A DNA stretch of 64,000 nucleotides from Corynebacterium marambiense (GTDB lineage: Bacteria > Actinomycetota > Actinomycetes > Mycobacteriales > Mycobacteriaceae), in the NCBI RefSeq assembly GCF_016342275.1, contig NZ_JAEIOT010000007.1, positions 1 through 64,000 of the forward strand, read 5' to 3'. Both the position numbers and the translations under genes were made by a program. This document shows, piece by piece, positions 55,585 through 64,000 of the stretch; within the stretch, counting starts at the first letter, position 1, and every line of letters begins with the position of its first letter. Below the pieces are notes generated by a model that saw only the letters and a list, made by a program, of their open reading frames with translations, searched no databases and was not told where the DNA came from.

Positions 55585-56250
55585 TCAATGGTCCCAGGAG
55601 ATGAGCCGCCACCGCCCAAACGGTGCATCGCCGGGTTCCATGATGATCAGCCCCGTGTTCGGTAGCGGATACGCCTTCTCGATGGCGATCCCGGTGGCGT
55701 GGCGCGCGAACAACCGCATGGCTGAGGCGTGGGCGACGACTATCGCGTCGCCGGACGGCTGCAGGGCCATCTCCCGCAGCACGACGTTGTCGATGACTGA
55801 CCGGTAGCGGCCGAGGAACGTGGTGATGTTCTCGCCGCCCGGGGTCATCCCCGTGGGATCGCCTGAGAGCGCCGCGAAATGGGCTGCCCGGAACGTCTCG
55901 ATCGACGTCATGTCGGTGAGGTCCTCGAGTGTTCCGGCGGAGAACTCTTGAAGGCCCGGACGTATTGACATCGGTACGCTTCCGGGGGCGAGCCCAGCAT
56001 GAATCTCGAGGGACTCGACGAGTAGCGCACCGGTAGTCCTCGCGCGGATCGCTTCAGAAGTGTGTACTCCTGTGAGCCGACCGGGATCGCCATGGCGTGC
56101 ACCGACTATGTCGGCGAGTCGTCGGCCCACCTCGGTGGCCTGGTTCCGGCCGCGCTCGGTTAGGGGAGCTCCCGGGGGGCGGGTATCCAGCGCATGCCGG
56201 ATGTTCGCTGTCGTCTCACCGTGTCGGACCAGAATCAGGCGTCCGGTCAT
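55585..56250 (-). CDS. Histidine phosphatase (phosphoglycerate-mutase-like)
   Basis: A 221-residue protein. The phospho-His motif LILVRHGETTANI with RHG at the start, a second basic region (TSEAIRARTTGALL) and AIVVAHASAMRLFARH with the second catalytic His are all present. It lacks the features of a true cofactor-dependent phosphoglycerate mutase, so a phosphatase of unknown substrate is likely. GAGGAGGAAA precedes the ATG by 2-3 bases, with GAGG at normal spacing. It converges with the CFA-like gene. Confidence 0.87.
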   Translation of the reverse strand: MTGRLILVRHGETTANIRHALDTRPPGAPLTERGRNQATEVGRRLADIVGARHGDPGRLTGVHTSEAIRARTTGALLVESLEIHAGLAPGSVPMSIRPGLQEFSAGTLEDLTDMTSIETFRAAHFAALSGDPTGMTPGGENITTFLGRYRSVIDNVVLREMALQPSGDAIVVAHASAMRLFARHATGIAIEKAYPLPNTGLIIMEPGDAPFGRWRLISWDH

Positions 56251-56281
56251 CGTTTCCTCCTCGTGTGGAACTAGTTCAGAG

Positions 56282-56971
56282 TCATCGTGGCGGTGTACGA
56301 GTCCTGAGCTTTTCAGTACCGCTGTGTTCTGCTCCGACCTCCCGGCGCGAGTGTCGAATCAGTGACGCCACTTTGATGAGCATCGGGATCAAGACGAGAG
56401 AGACACCGACGACGATGACCCAGTGCATGTACTCCTGTACGACGGGAACCTCTCCGAGAAGATACCCGGCCGAGGTGATCCCCGCGCCCCACAGCACACT
56501 GCCGATAACCGAATAGAAGGTGAACGTCCGGTGCGGCATGGATGAGAATCCGGCGATCACGGGGGTCACGGTACGGATGACGGCGACGAACCGAGCGAGG
56601 GTCACCGTCGCAGGCCCGAAGCGATCAAAGAAGTGGTTGGTACGTTCGACAGCCTCGGGACCTATCCACTTCATCGCCTGCGAATCCAACACCCTGGGGC
56701 CGTACCGTCGACCTATGAGGAATCCGAGTTGGTCGCCGAGTATCGCGGCGAGCGGGATCCCAATGAGTAGGACCCACAGTGGTGCAAAAGAGTTTTCCGC
56801 GTGGGCCATGATGCCCGCCGTGAAGAGCAGCGTGTCCCCGGGGAAGATGAAGCCGATGAGCAGCCCGGTCTCCATGAAAATGACAACTAGTATGCCGAGC
56901 AACCCAAACGAGTTGACCAGTGTGTCCACGTCGAACATTACCGGCCACCCGCTCTCCATCAGTTGTTCCAT
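56282..56971 (-). CDS. DedA-family membrane protein
   Basis: A 229-residue membrane protein with ~5 hydrophobic segments. FMETGLLIGFIFPGDTLLFTAG, GDQLGFLIGRRYG and the conserved basic-helix motif FVAVIRTVTPVIAGFSSM are DedA hallmarks; some members move undecaprenyl phosphate or phospholipids across the membrane. The tail is basic. In-frame ATG codons at 56959 and 56938 are alternative starts and no ribosome site distinguishes them. Confidence 0.88.
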   Translation of the reverse strand: MEQLMESGWPVMFDVDTLVNSFGLLGILVVIFMETGLLIGFIFPGDTLLFTAGIMAHAENSFAPLWVLLIGIPLAAILGDQLGFLIGRRYGPRVLDSQAMKWIGPEAVERTNHFFDRFGPATVTLARFVAVIRTVTPVIAGFSSMPHRTFTFYSVIGSVLWGAGITSAGYLLGEVPVVQEYMHWVIVVGVSLVLIPMLIKVASLIRHSRREVGAEHSGTEKLRTRTPPR

Positions 56972-57098
56972 GCTATGAGACGCAACGGAATCGATCCACC
57001 TTCGAGGTGGCTGTCCCTCTGATGATACGACACGATTCCGGGCGACGTTACCCGGGGCGTTTCCGAAGGACCGGCGCTGATGTACCCGGACCCGTGTT

Positions 57099-58460
57099 CT
57101 AGATCTCCGTCATATCGACGTACCGGGTCTCGTGCATGCAGCGGATCGCTATGAGGGAGATCACTGAGACCACGACCAGGTAAGCACCGACGGATGCCAC
57201 ACCGAATGCCGCGACCAGTGCGGTGGCGACGAAGGGGGCGATCGCCGCTCCGAGGATGGATGCCAGATTGTAAGCGATTCCGGAGCCGGTGTACCGGACG
57301 TTGGTGGGAAACAGCTCCGGTAGAACCGCGGACATGGGGCCGAAGATCAACCCCATGATGAACATGCCGATGGTCAGGAACGCGAGGGTACTCCCGGTGG
57401 TTGCAGTGTCGGGGCTCAGGAATAGCGGAAAGACCAGACCGAAGCCGATCATAAACAGTGACACGATGCTCAGCGTTCGGCGGCGGCCCCGGGAGTCCGC
57501 CAGCCGTCCGGAGAAGACGATGCCGACGATGAACGCGAAGATGGAGATCAGCTGGATCTTCAGGAAATCGGTGTAGTTGATCCCCAGTCCTAGTCCCTTC
57601 TCCCGTGGGCCGATCCCGTAGGAGAGGACCCAGGTGGTGACGAGATAGAAGAGCGTGTAGCAGCTGACCATGATGAATGTTCCGAGTACCAGGGGACGGA
57701 AGGACGTACGGAACACCTCGGCGACTGGAGCGTTTACCTTCTTGCCGCTCTGGACAGCCCTGGTGAAAACCGGGGTTTCCTCGAGTTTGAAACGGACGTA
57801 GAGGCCGATGACGACCATGACCGCTGATAGCAGGAAGGGAATACGCCAGCCCCATGTCATGAAAGCACCGGTGGTGTCGCCGTTGGTATGTCCGAGTGTG
57901 CTCACCAAAATCAAGAAGAGTCCGTTGGCGGCGAGGAATCCGAAGGGTGCTCCGAGTTGGGGCCACATCGCGGCCCACGCACGCTTGCCCTCTTCGGCTG
58001 TTTCTGTCGCGAGCAGTGCTGCGCCGGACCATTCGCCGCCCAGACCCAGTCCCTGACAGAAGCGCATGAGCGCGAGCAGTGCGGGCGCGAGGACGCCCGC
58101 CATCGCGTAGGTCGGTAGGATACCGATGAGGAAGGTCGCGATGCCCATGGTGAGTAGCGATGCCACGAGAGTGGCCTTCCTGCCGATCCTGTCGCCGAAA
58201 TGACCGAACAGAACCGAACCGAGGGGACGGCCCAGGAAGGCGAGTCCGAAGGTTGCGAAAGAGGCGAGGAGCGCAACGGTGTGGTCCTCGTTCGCGGGGA
58301 AGAACAGGTAGGGGAAGACCGCTACGGCAGCGCTTGCGTAAGCGTAGAAATCGTAGAATTCGACGGTTGTTCCCACCAGTGAGGCGATAACGATCCGGCG
58401 TCGCGTGCGCCGGTCGAAGGCCGGTTTCCTGGTGGGGGTCGTGGTGGTTGTTTCGGGCAT
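57099..58460 (-). CDS. MHS-family major facilitator transporter
   Basis: A 453-residue 12-helix transporter. GTTVEFYDFYAYASAAV, FGHFGDRIGRKATLV, CQGLGLGGEWSGAALLATE and ELFPTNVRYTGSGIAYN are hallmarks of the metabolite:H+ symporter family (ProP, ShiA, KgtP, CitA). The substrate is not inferable; shikimate, betaine and dicarboxylates are typical. The ATG at 58460 follows AAGGA. The upstream 250 bases contain the palindromic segment around CACGTG (58618-58623). Confidence 0.9.
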   Translation of the reverse strand: MPETTTTTPTRKPAFDRRTRRRIVIASLVGTTVEFYDFYAYASAAVAVFPYLFFPANEDHTVALLASFATFGLAFLGRPLGSVLFGHFGDRIGRKATLVASLLTMGIATFLIGILPTYAMAGVLAPALLALMRFCQGLGLGGEWSGAALLATETAEEGKRAWAAMWPQLGAPFGFLAANGLFLILVSTLGHTNGDTTGAFMTWGWRIPFLLSAVMVVIGLYVRFKLEETPVFTRAVQSGKKVNAPVAEVFRTSFRPLVLGTFIMVSCYTLFYLVTTWVLSYGIGPREKGLGLGINYTDFLKIQLISIFAFIVGIVFSGRLADSRGRRRTLSIVSLFMIGFGLVFPLFLSPDTATTGSTLAFLTIGMFIMGLIFGPMSAVLPELFPTNVRYTGSGIAYNLASILGAAIAPFVATALVAAFGVASVGAYLVVVSVISLIAIRCMHETRYVDMTEI

Positions 58461-58709
58461 GACTGGGATCAGTCCTTCGTACTTGAGGAGCATCGACGGG
58501 CTCCCATCCGGTGGTGTTACGGATGTGTGGGGGAGGGCGTCGTGTGGTGGAGGCGTACGGGTACTGCGGTGGTTGTTCCGCGATCGCCAGACAATACCTT
58601 AAGCCATAAAGTCCAACACGTGGAACACCACTCCCACTTTTTGGTATAGCCCGTATGGTCAACTCTCAGAAACGGGACCGTCTGCCCCCGTCCGTATTCC
58701 CCGGTGCGG

Positions 58710-60188
58710 TCATCCCGATCGTTTCTCCGCCTCCCTGACTATGTTGCGGGCCATTGTCGGGAATATGAACTGGTGGAAGGGGAGTATCGAGTACCAGTAG
58801 GCGAGTCCTGTGAGACCCTTCGGGAAGAAGATCGCGCGCTGGTTGTAGAAGACCGACCCCGTCTCGTCCTCGTCGGCGCGGAGTTCCAACCAGGCGTCAC
58901 CGTTAACGCGCATGTCAGCTCGGAGAAGGAGGCGTTCGGGCCGGGTGATCTGCTCCACGGTCCACCAGTCGAGGACGTCCCCCACCCGAAGGCGGTTCGG
59001 AGATCTTCGTCCACGGATAAGTCCCGGCCCCTGGGCGAACTGGTCGAGAACTCCACGAATTCGCCACAGTAGTGGAACTGAGTACCAGCCGTTCTTACCA
59101 CCAACCGATTCGATGACCGAGAATAGGTTCTCGCGGGACGCCGTGGTGGTGAGCGTGCGTTCGTCGACGAACACCTTCCTTCCGGTCCACTCGGGGTCGC
59201 TCGGGAGCGGTTCGGCGGCAGTCGTGCGGTCGTCCGTCCAGAATGTCTCGACAGAATCCGAGTCGATGTCGGACAGCGCGAGGCGAATCGAGTCCGGGTA
59301 GTCGGTGAGTCCCCCGTCTGGTTGTGCTATCACCCCGTCGATATCCCGTTCGCTGACCACTGCGTCGACCGCCAGGGACTGGATCAACGGTTTCGCGATT
59401 CCGGCGGGAACCGGCGTGACCACCCCGACCCAGTGCGAGGCGAGGCGGGGGGTGAAGACAGGAACCGGGATCATGGGGCGTTGCCGCAGCCCTGCGATCC
59501 GGGCGTATCCGTTCATCATCTCGCCGTAGGTGTGGCTCGCGGGGCCGCCGATGTCCCAGGTCCGTGATCCGGGGAAATCAGCCGTCGCCGATGCGGTCAG
59601 ATAGTAGAGAACATCGTCGATCGCGATCGGTGTGACCCTGTTGTGGACGAACCGTGGCGTTATCATCGCCGGCAGTCGGTCGGTGAGGTGCCGGATCATC
59701 TCGAACGAGGTCGAACCTGATCCGACAACTATTCCGGCCTGCAGCACTACCGCGGTGAGGTCCGATTCGAGGAAAGCGTCGCCGACGGCGTGGCGCGAAT
59801 CCATGTGGGACGAAGACCTACGAGGGTCGCGGAGCCCCGACAGGTAGATGATGCGGTCGACTCCCGCCGCCTCCGCGAGACGCACCATCGAACGGGCGCA
59901 GTCCAGTTCCACTTCGGCGAAGGCATCCGCTTCGCCCATCGAGTGGACGAGGTAGTAGATCACGTCGATGCCGTCGCAGCAGCCGCGCAGCGATTCCGCG
60001 TCACTGAGATCGCCGCGGAATACCTTGACCTCCCCGGCCCACGGCACCCCGGTGAGCCGTTCGGGATCGCGCACAAGGACACTGACCCGGTGCCCGGCTC
60101 GGAGGAGCCGGGGGACGAGCCGCCCACCGATGTAGCCGGTTGCTCCGGTGAGAAGAATCGAACGTGGTTCCAGTCTGCAGGTGTCCAT
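58710..60188 (-). CDS. NAD(P)-binding atypical SDR with DUF2867 domain
   Basis: A 492-residue protein. The N-terminal Rossmann domain (ILLTGATGYIGGRLVPRLL, ~residues 11-29) resembles NmrA/complex I 39-kDa-like dehydrogenases, with YYLVHSMGEADAF and IIYLSGL. The C-terminal ~170 residues (GLIRGRRSPNRLRVGDVLDWW onward) are the DUF2867 domain, an SRPBCC-like fold. The minus-strand -10 TATCAT (60196-60201) ends 7 bases before the ATG, so it is likely leaderless. The physiological role is unknown. Confidence 0.85.
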   Translation of the reverse strand: MDTCRLEPRSILLTGATGYIGGRLVPRLLRAGHRVSVLVRDPERLTGVPWAGEVKVFRGDLSDAESLRGCCDGIDVIYYLVHSMGEADAFAEVELDCARSMVRLAEAAGVDRIIYLSGLRDPRRSSSHMDSRHAVGDAFLESDLTAVVLQAGIVVGSGSTSFEMIRHLTDRLPAMITPRFVHNRVTPIAIDDVLYYLTASATADFPGSRTWDIGGPASHTYGEMMNGYARIAGLRQRPMIPVPVFTPRLASHWVGVVTPVPAGIAKPLIQSLAVDAVVSERDIDGVIAQPDGGLTDYPDSIRLALSDIDSDSVETFWTDDRTTAAEPLPSDPEWTGRKVFVDERTLTTTASRENLFSVIESVGGKNGWYSVPLLWRIRGVLDQFAQGPGLIRGRRSPNRLRVGDVLDWWTVEQITRPERLLLRADMRVNGDAWLELRADEDETGSVFYNQRAIFFPKGLTGLAYWYSILPFHQFIFPTMARNIVREAEKRSG

Positions 60189-60221
60189 TCCGTTAATGAT
60201 ATCAATATAGAGAACTGCGAG

Positions 60222-63164
60222 TCAGGGGGTGATCACGGGGCGCGACGCCTTCTCCAGGAGACACGCCACGCTCTGATAGGGCTTACCCGCGATCATCTCG
60301 AGCCCCATCTCGCAGGTCCGGTTGTCGGAGACGAACGCGTCGAAGTGCCCCGTGAGTCCGGCGCGTTCCTCACGGGTGGCCGATTCCACCAGCTCCGGGT
60401 GCAGCAGGCCACGGTCACCGGCGGTACCGCAGCAGGTCGCCTTGTCCGGTACGACGACCTCATCGGCGGCCCTCCGGACGAGGGCGACGAGATCGTCGTT
60501 GAGCCCCATGTGGGTGGTCGAGCAGGTGGGGTGAACCGCGACCCTCCCCATCGAATCGGTGAATGTGAGTCCGTCCACGACATCATCCCGCAACCAGTCG
60601 ACGACATCCAGGATCCGGATCCGGGAGAAGTTCTCCGCGAGCTCACCGTCGAGGGCCCCGGGAACCTGCTCCAAGAGCCCGTGTGTACAGCTCGCGGCGT
60701 CGACGACCACAGGCAGCGCACCACCGTTGGTCCATCGCCACAGATCGGTGGCTATGGCCCGGGCACGGTCCTTGAACCCCCTGGTGTAGCCCTTCGACGA
60801 CCATGGCGTGCCGCAGCAGTTGCCCTCCACGTCGCCGGGGATCCACACCGGTCGACCCGACCTGCGGCCGAGTTCCACGATGGCGCGCGGGAGTTCCAGC
60901 TGGTCCGACGGCGCGCCGTGGGGGCGGCCGAAGATCCGGTTGATGCAGGCGGGGAAGTAGACGGCGCTGGCGTTCTCACGCTCGGTGACCGGCATCCTCC
61001 GGGATGCGGCGTGCGGCAGCTTTCCCGGAATGGTTGGCAGGATGTCGGATGAGATCACCGCCCTGCCCGCGTTCGCGACGCCCCGCAGCGCGCCGGTTCC
61101 GGCGACACCGTCGAGAAGCTCCGCGGCCTTCACCCCGCCCCGGGCCGCCCGCTCGAAGTGCCGGAAGTTGCGTGCCGTCCCCAAGGCGATGTGCTCGGCG
61201 GTGCCGTCGTGTTCGGCGGCGCGGAACATCTTCATGACCTTGCCGGTGTCGATGCTGATCGGGCACGCCACGGCACACGTCCCGTCGGCGGCGCACATCT
61301 CGACGGCGTCGTACTCGTACTCCTGCTGGAGTTTGGCCAGCAGTTCGCTTCCCTCGGGCTGGCGGGCCATCTCCCTTCGCAGGACGATGCGCTGCCGCGG
61401 GGTGACCGTGACGTGCCGTGAGGGGCAGATCGGTTCGCAGAAGCCGCATTCCACACAGGCGTTGATCTCGTCCTCGACCCTGGGGAAGGACTTGAATCGC
61501 TGGAGGTGGATGTCCTGGCTCCGGGTGAGCTTCACGTTCGGGGCGAGAATGCCGCGGGGATCGATGAGTTCCTTCACCCGCCACATCAGTTCCCAGGCGT
61601 GCTCACCCCACTCGCGCAGAAGGAAGGGAGCCATGTTGACGCCGGTGCCGTGCTCGGCCTTCAGCGACCCCTGGTACTCGTCGATGACGAGTCGGGCGAG
61701 ATCATCGAGGAAATTCGCGTAGTGCGCGCGCTCCCCGTCGTCGTCCAGGCGGGGGAGCAGGAAGAAGTGCAGATTGCCGAATGCGGCGTGGCCCATGACC
61801 ATCTCCGGGTAGCCGTAGCTGGAGAGCAGGTCCAGAAGATCCGCGGCCCCCTGTCCGACCTCGGCGGGCGGGAAGCAGACGTCCTCGGTGATCAGGGCCG
61901 TGCCCTGCGGGCGATCCCCACCGATCAGCCCGAAGAGGCCGTTCCGGATCTTCCACGCACCGCGCTGGCCCTCCGGTGTGCGGTCGAAGGACAACGGGGA
62001 GAGCAGCTCCGCATCGGCGAGGACGTCCTGGGCCGCGGCGATCGCCCGTTCGAGCTCCTCCTCGGAGGTCCCGCCGACCTCTAGGAGGAGTGCCGCGGTG
62101 TTGTCGTCGATGTCCGCCCACTCGGCGGGAGCCTCGCGGAAGTTGTCGACGGAGCGCTTCAGCACCGGAGCGACGAGCAGCTCACAGGCCTGCGCACCGG
62201 TGTCCATCAGTGGCGCGACATAGGAGGCCGCCTGCCGCAGGTCGGGGAGCATCACCCAGGCGACCGCCTTGTACCGCGGCAGCTCGATGGTGCGGATCAC
62301 GGATTCGGTGATCGCGCCGAAGATCCCCTCGGACCCCACCATCAGGCGCATGAGGATGCGGACGGGGGTGTCCTCATCGAGGAAAGCGTCGAGGCGCAGT
62401 CCGTTGGTGTTCCGGATGGAGAACTTCCTGCGCAGGAAACCGACCAGCTCCTCGTCCCGGCGGATCTCGTCACGCAGCGCGAGTAGACCGGCGACGAGTT
62501 CGGGTTCGGCGGTCGCCAGTTTCTCCCCCGCGTCGGGGTCCGTGGTGTCGACGATTGTGCCCGAGGGGAGGACGAAGGTGGCCTCCTCCAACGTGTGGTA
62601 ACTGTCCCGTTCGAGGGAGCAGCGCATTCCCCCGGCGTTGTCCGCGAGGACGCCGCCGATGGTGCACACGGACGTCGAACCCGGATCGGGGCCGATCATG
62701 TGGCCGTGCCGTGCGAGGACCGCCTGTGCGTCCCCGAGGACGACACCCGGTCGCGACCAGATGCGCTTCCCGCCGTCGCGTACCTCCATACCGGTGAAGT
62801 GGGTCTTGACGTCGACGAGGATGTCCTCGCTCATGGCCTGCCCGTTGAGGGAGGTTCCGGCGGCCCGGAACGTGATTTTCCGGTCGTTCCGGGACGCGAA
62901 ACGCATGAGTCTCGCGAGGTCGTGGGCGTTGCGTGGCCGAACCACGATCTGCGGGACGGTGCGGTACGGGCTGGCGTCCGAGGCGTAGCGGATGAGGTCG
63001 CTGACCCTGCCGGAGACGTTCTCCTCGCCGAGGAGCGTCTGCAGTGCCTTGAGCAGGGGAGCGGGAGCACCGTTCACGCGGTCGGCGGGTACGGCGTCCG
63101 GCTGTGGGACGGCGCCCTCGGGCCGCCCGATACGACTGGGATCCGGGGTCAGCAGCTTGTTCAT
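60222..63164 (-). CDS. FAD-linked oxidase fused to Fe-S/CCG domains (2-hydroxyacid dehydrogenase, D-lactate or glycolate type)
   Basis: A 980-residue protein. The FAD-binding PCMH domain (~70-290) includes FRAAGTSLNGQA and GPDPGSTSVCTIGGVLADNAGG. The FAD-oxidase C domain (~295-545) includes GHAAFGNLHFF and EHGTGVN. Two 4Fe-4S motifs follow: CVECGFCEPICP (570-581) and CAADGTCAVACP (624-635). The C-terminal GlpC/LutA-like part has two CCG motifs (CCGTPWSSKG and CCGTAGDRGLL). C. glutamicum has a similarly sized GlcD-like protein. The minus-strand -10 TAGACT (63171-63176) ends 6 bases before the ATG, so it is likely leaderless. It probably donates electrons to the menaquinone pool. Confidence 0.88.
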   Translation of the reverse strand: MNKLLTPDPSRIGRPEGAVPQPDAVPADRVNGAPAPLLKALQTLLGEENVSGRVSDLIRYASDASPYRTVPQIVVRPRNAHDLARLMRFASRNDRKITFRAAGTSLNGQAMSEDILVDVKTHFTGMEVRDGGKRIWSRPGVVLGDAQAVLARHGHMIGPDPGSTSVCTIGGVLADNAGGMRCSLERDSYHTLEEATFVLPSGTIVDTTDPDAGEKLATAEPELVAGLLALRDEIRRDEELVGFLRRKFSIRNTNGLRLDAFLDEDTPVRILMRLMVGSEGIFGAITESVIRTIELPRYKAVAWVMLPDLRQAASYVAPLMDTGAQACELLVAPVLKRSVDNFREAPAEWADIDDNTAALLLEVGGTSEEELERAIAAAQDVLADAELLSPLSFDRTPEGQRGAWKIRNGLFGLIGGDRPQGTALITEDVCFPPAEVGQGAADLLDLLSSYGYPEMVMGHAAFGNLHFFLLPRLDDDGERAHYANFLDDLARLVIDEYQGSLKAEHGTGVNMAPFLLREWGEHAWELMWRVKELIDPRGILAPNVKLTRSQDIHLQRFKSFPRVEDEINACVECGFCEPICPSRHVTVTPRQRIVLRREMARQPEGSELLAKLQQEYEYDAVEMCAADGTCAVACPISIDTGKVMKMFRAAEHDGTAEHIALGTARNFRHFERAARGGVKAAELLDGVAGTGALRGVANAGRAVISSDILPTIPGKLPHAASRRMPVTERENASAVYFPACINRIFGRPHGAPSDQLELPRAIVELGRRSGRPVWIPGDVEGNCCGTPWSSKGYTRGFKDRARAIATDLWRWTNGGALPVVVDAASCTHGLLEQVPGALDGELAENFSRIRILDVVDWLRDDVVDGLTFTDSMGRVAVHPTCSTTHMGLNDDLVALVRRAADEVVVPDKATCCGTAGDRGLLHPELVESATREERAGLTGHFDAFVSDNRTCEMGLEMIAGKPYQSVACLLEKASRPVITP

Positions 63165-63545
63165 GGATGAAGTCTAACGCGCATGAAATGACATTCGGCA
63201 TCACACTCCGACGACTCTCAGGGTCCGAGAGAATTAGGCTGACCTTGGTTTATGTGGATATGCGCCCCCACGAACGGAAAAATGAAACCATGTCGGGAAC
63301 TGCGTTGGGGGTAATTTAAGGGGGTGGTTTTGGGGTGGTTTGTTCAGGTGACGGTGATCGGTCCACTACCGTGATTCGGAGTTGCAGAGCCGGTGCCACA
63401 CCCCGCACCCGCAGCTGACGTCCACCGGACACGCCGTCACCCCGGCCCCGGAGCACGACCACACCGCGGACATACCGCGCGGTGGGTTAATACCGTGCCC
63501 GTACCGTCGGACACCGCGAAGAGATCACCAGTGGAAGGAAATACC
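63165..63545. other. Divergent intergenic region upstream of the dehydrogenase and BASS transporter
   Basis: 381 bases. The left end holds the dehydrogenase -10 (63171-63176). A weak DtxR-like stretch lies at 63234-63252 (12 of 19 by hand count). A hairpin CACCGCG/CGCGGTG (63462-63468 with 63478-63484) lies ~60 bases before the transporter start. No riboswitch family was recognised and the short frames here look spurious. Confidence 0.5.
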
Positions 63546-64000
63546 GTGTCCCTTCTGGACAGTCACAGTGCGCCGCATCCGCCCGAGACGGCCGACATGG
63601 AGGAACGCTCGGCGACGCTCGCCGTACTCGCGTTCCCGGCGGTCGTCATCATCGGCGCATTCATCGCCTATCTCATGCCGGACACGTTCATCCCGCTGAA
63701 GTCCTGGATCTCGCCCGGACTCATGGTCATCATGTTCTGCATGGGGCTCACCCTCACCCTGCCCGACATCGGAACGGTGGTGAAACGACCCTGGCCGATC
63801 TTCCTCGGGGTCGTCGCCCAGTACATCGTTATGCCACTGTCCGCCGTCGTGGTCGCCAAGGCACTCAACTTCGGACCGGAGGTGGCGGTCGGCCTCCTCA
63901 TGCTCGGATCTGTCCCCGGCGGCACGGCGTCGAACGTCATCGCCTATCTCGCCAAGGGGGACGTCGCACTGTCCGTCGCCATGACCAGTGTCTCGACGCT
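63546..64000 (+). CDS. Bile acid:sodium symporter (BASS) family transporter, 3' end beyond window
   Basis: The first 151 codons are present and the frame is open to the window edge. The GTG at 63546 follows AAGGAA. Membrane helices occur at ~28-48, ~54-72, ~80-102 and ~112-130. MFCMGLTLTLPDI and GSVPGGTASNVIAYLAKGDVALSVAMT are the characteristic BASS motifs (sodium-site region). Close relatives include PanS/YocS-type carriers of organic acids. Placement beside a 2-hydroxyacid dehydrogenase hints at carboxylate uptake, but this is inference. Confidence 0.87.
   Translation, partial: MSLLDSHSAPHPPETADMEERSATLAVLAFPAVVIIGAFIAYLMPDTFIPLKSWISPGLMVIMFCMGLTLTLPDIGTVVKRPWPIFLGVVAQYIVMPLSAVVVAKALNFGPEVAVGLLMLGSVPGGTASNVIAYLAKGDVALSVAMTSVST

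Noticed and set aside
63382..63699. 105-codon + strand frame overlapping the start of the BASS transporter
   Set aside because: The transporter frame has clear family motifs and a ribosome site. This other frame is Pro/Arg/His-rich without motifs.

Overview
The window is GC-rich, densely coded DNA from an actinobacterium, almost certainly a Corynebacterium. The evidence is gene order and gene families. The chain tlyA-nadK-recN-steA-steB-pyrG-nudix-xerD-pldP-scpA, the pair scpB/rluB followed by cmk-der, and secA2-odhI-ftsR-bifunctional nuclease-MerR are the arrangement known from corynebacteria. SteA/SteB, PldP, OdhI and FtsR were characterised in Corynebacterium glutamicum. Species cannot be settled from the sequence.

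Layout. 1-201: 3' part of a 5S rRNA gene and its terminator. 0.3-14.2 kb: housekeeping block on the + strand covering rRNA methylation, NADP synthesis, DNA repair, cell separation, CTP synthesis and chromosome recombination and segregation. 14.2-25.2 kb: this block is interrupted between scpA and rluB by an AAA ATPase, a sulfurtransferase, scpB, a secreted protein, a peptide transporter, a heterodimeric ABC exporter and bioA-bioD. 25.3-28.6 kb: rluB-cmk-der. 28.6-32.4 kb: a histidine-rich 50-residue protein, an antiporter, tRNA-Pro, a SEC-C protein and a hydrolase-OsmC fusion. 32.6-38.0 kb: secA2, odhI, ftsR, a BFN-domain gene and a second MerR gene. 38.3-46.1 kb (- strand): a VWA protein, a possible glycosylase, two CNNM/DUF21 proteins, a DEAD-box helicase and gnd, mostly touching end to end. 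46.2-47.2 kb: two small hotdog thioesterases. 47.2-49.4 kb: an AT-richer accessory patch with an isochorismatase-like hydrolase overlapping an unrecognised membrane protein. 49.4-64 kb: thiamine genes (thiE, thiD-tenA), a methyltransferase, ndh, a CFA-synthase-like gene, a histidine phosphatase, DedA, an MHS transporter, an NAD(P)-binding protein, a large FAD/Fe-S dehydrogenase and the start of a BASS-family transporter.

A recurring feature is leaderless-gene architecture. About a dozen genes have a -10 hexamer ending 6-8 bases before the start codon and no ribosome binding site. This was used to choose several starts.

The most interesting items are: the isochorismatase/CorA-topology membrane gene pair in the AT-rich patch; the ABC exporter pair in which one subunit has lost its P-loop, catalytic Glu and switch His while the other has lost its signature motif; the hydrolase-OsmC fusion lacking both OsmC cysteines; and the histidine-rich mini-protein with a dyad around its -10. 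No CRISPR array, prophage or insertion sequence was seen. All function assignments are by motif and family recognition without database searches.
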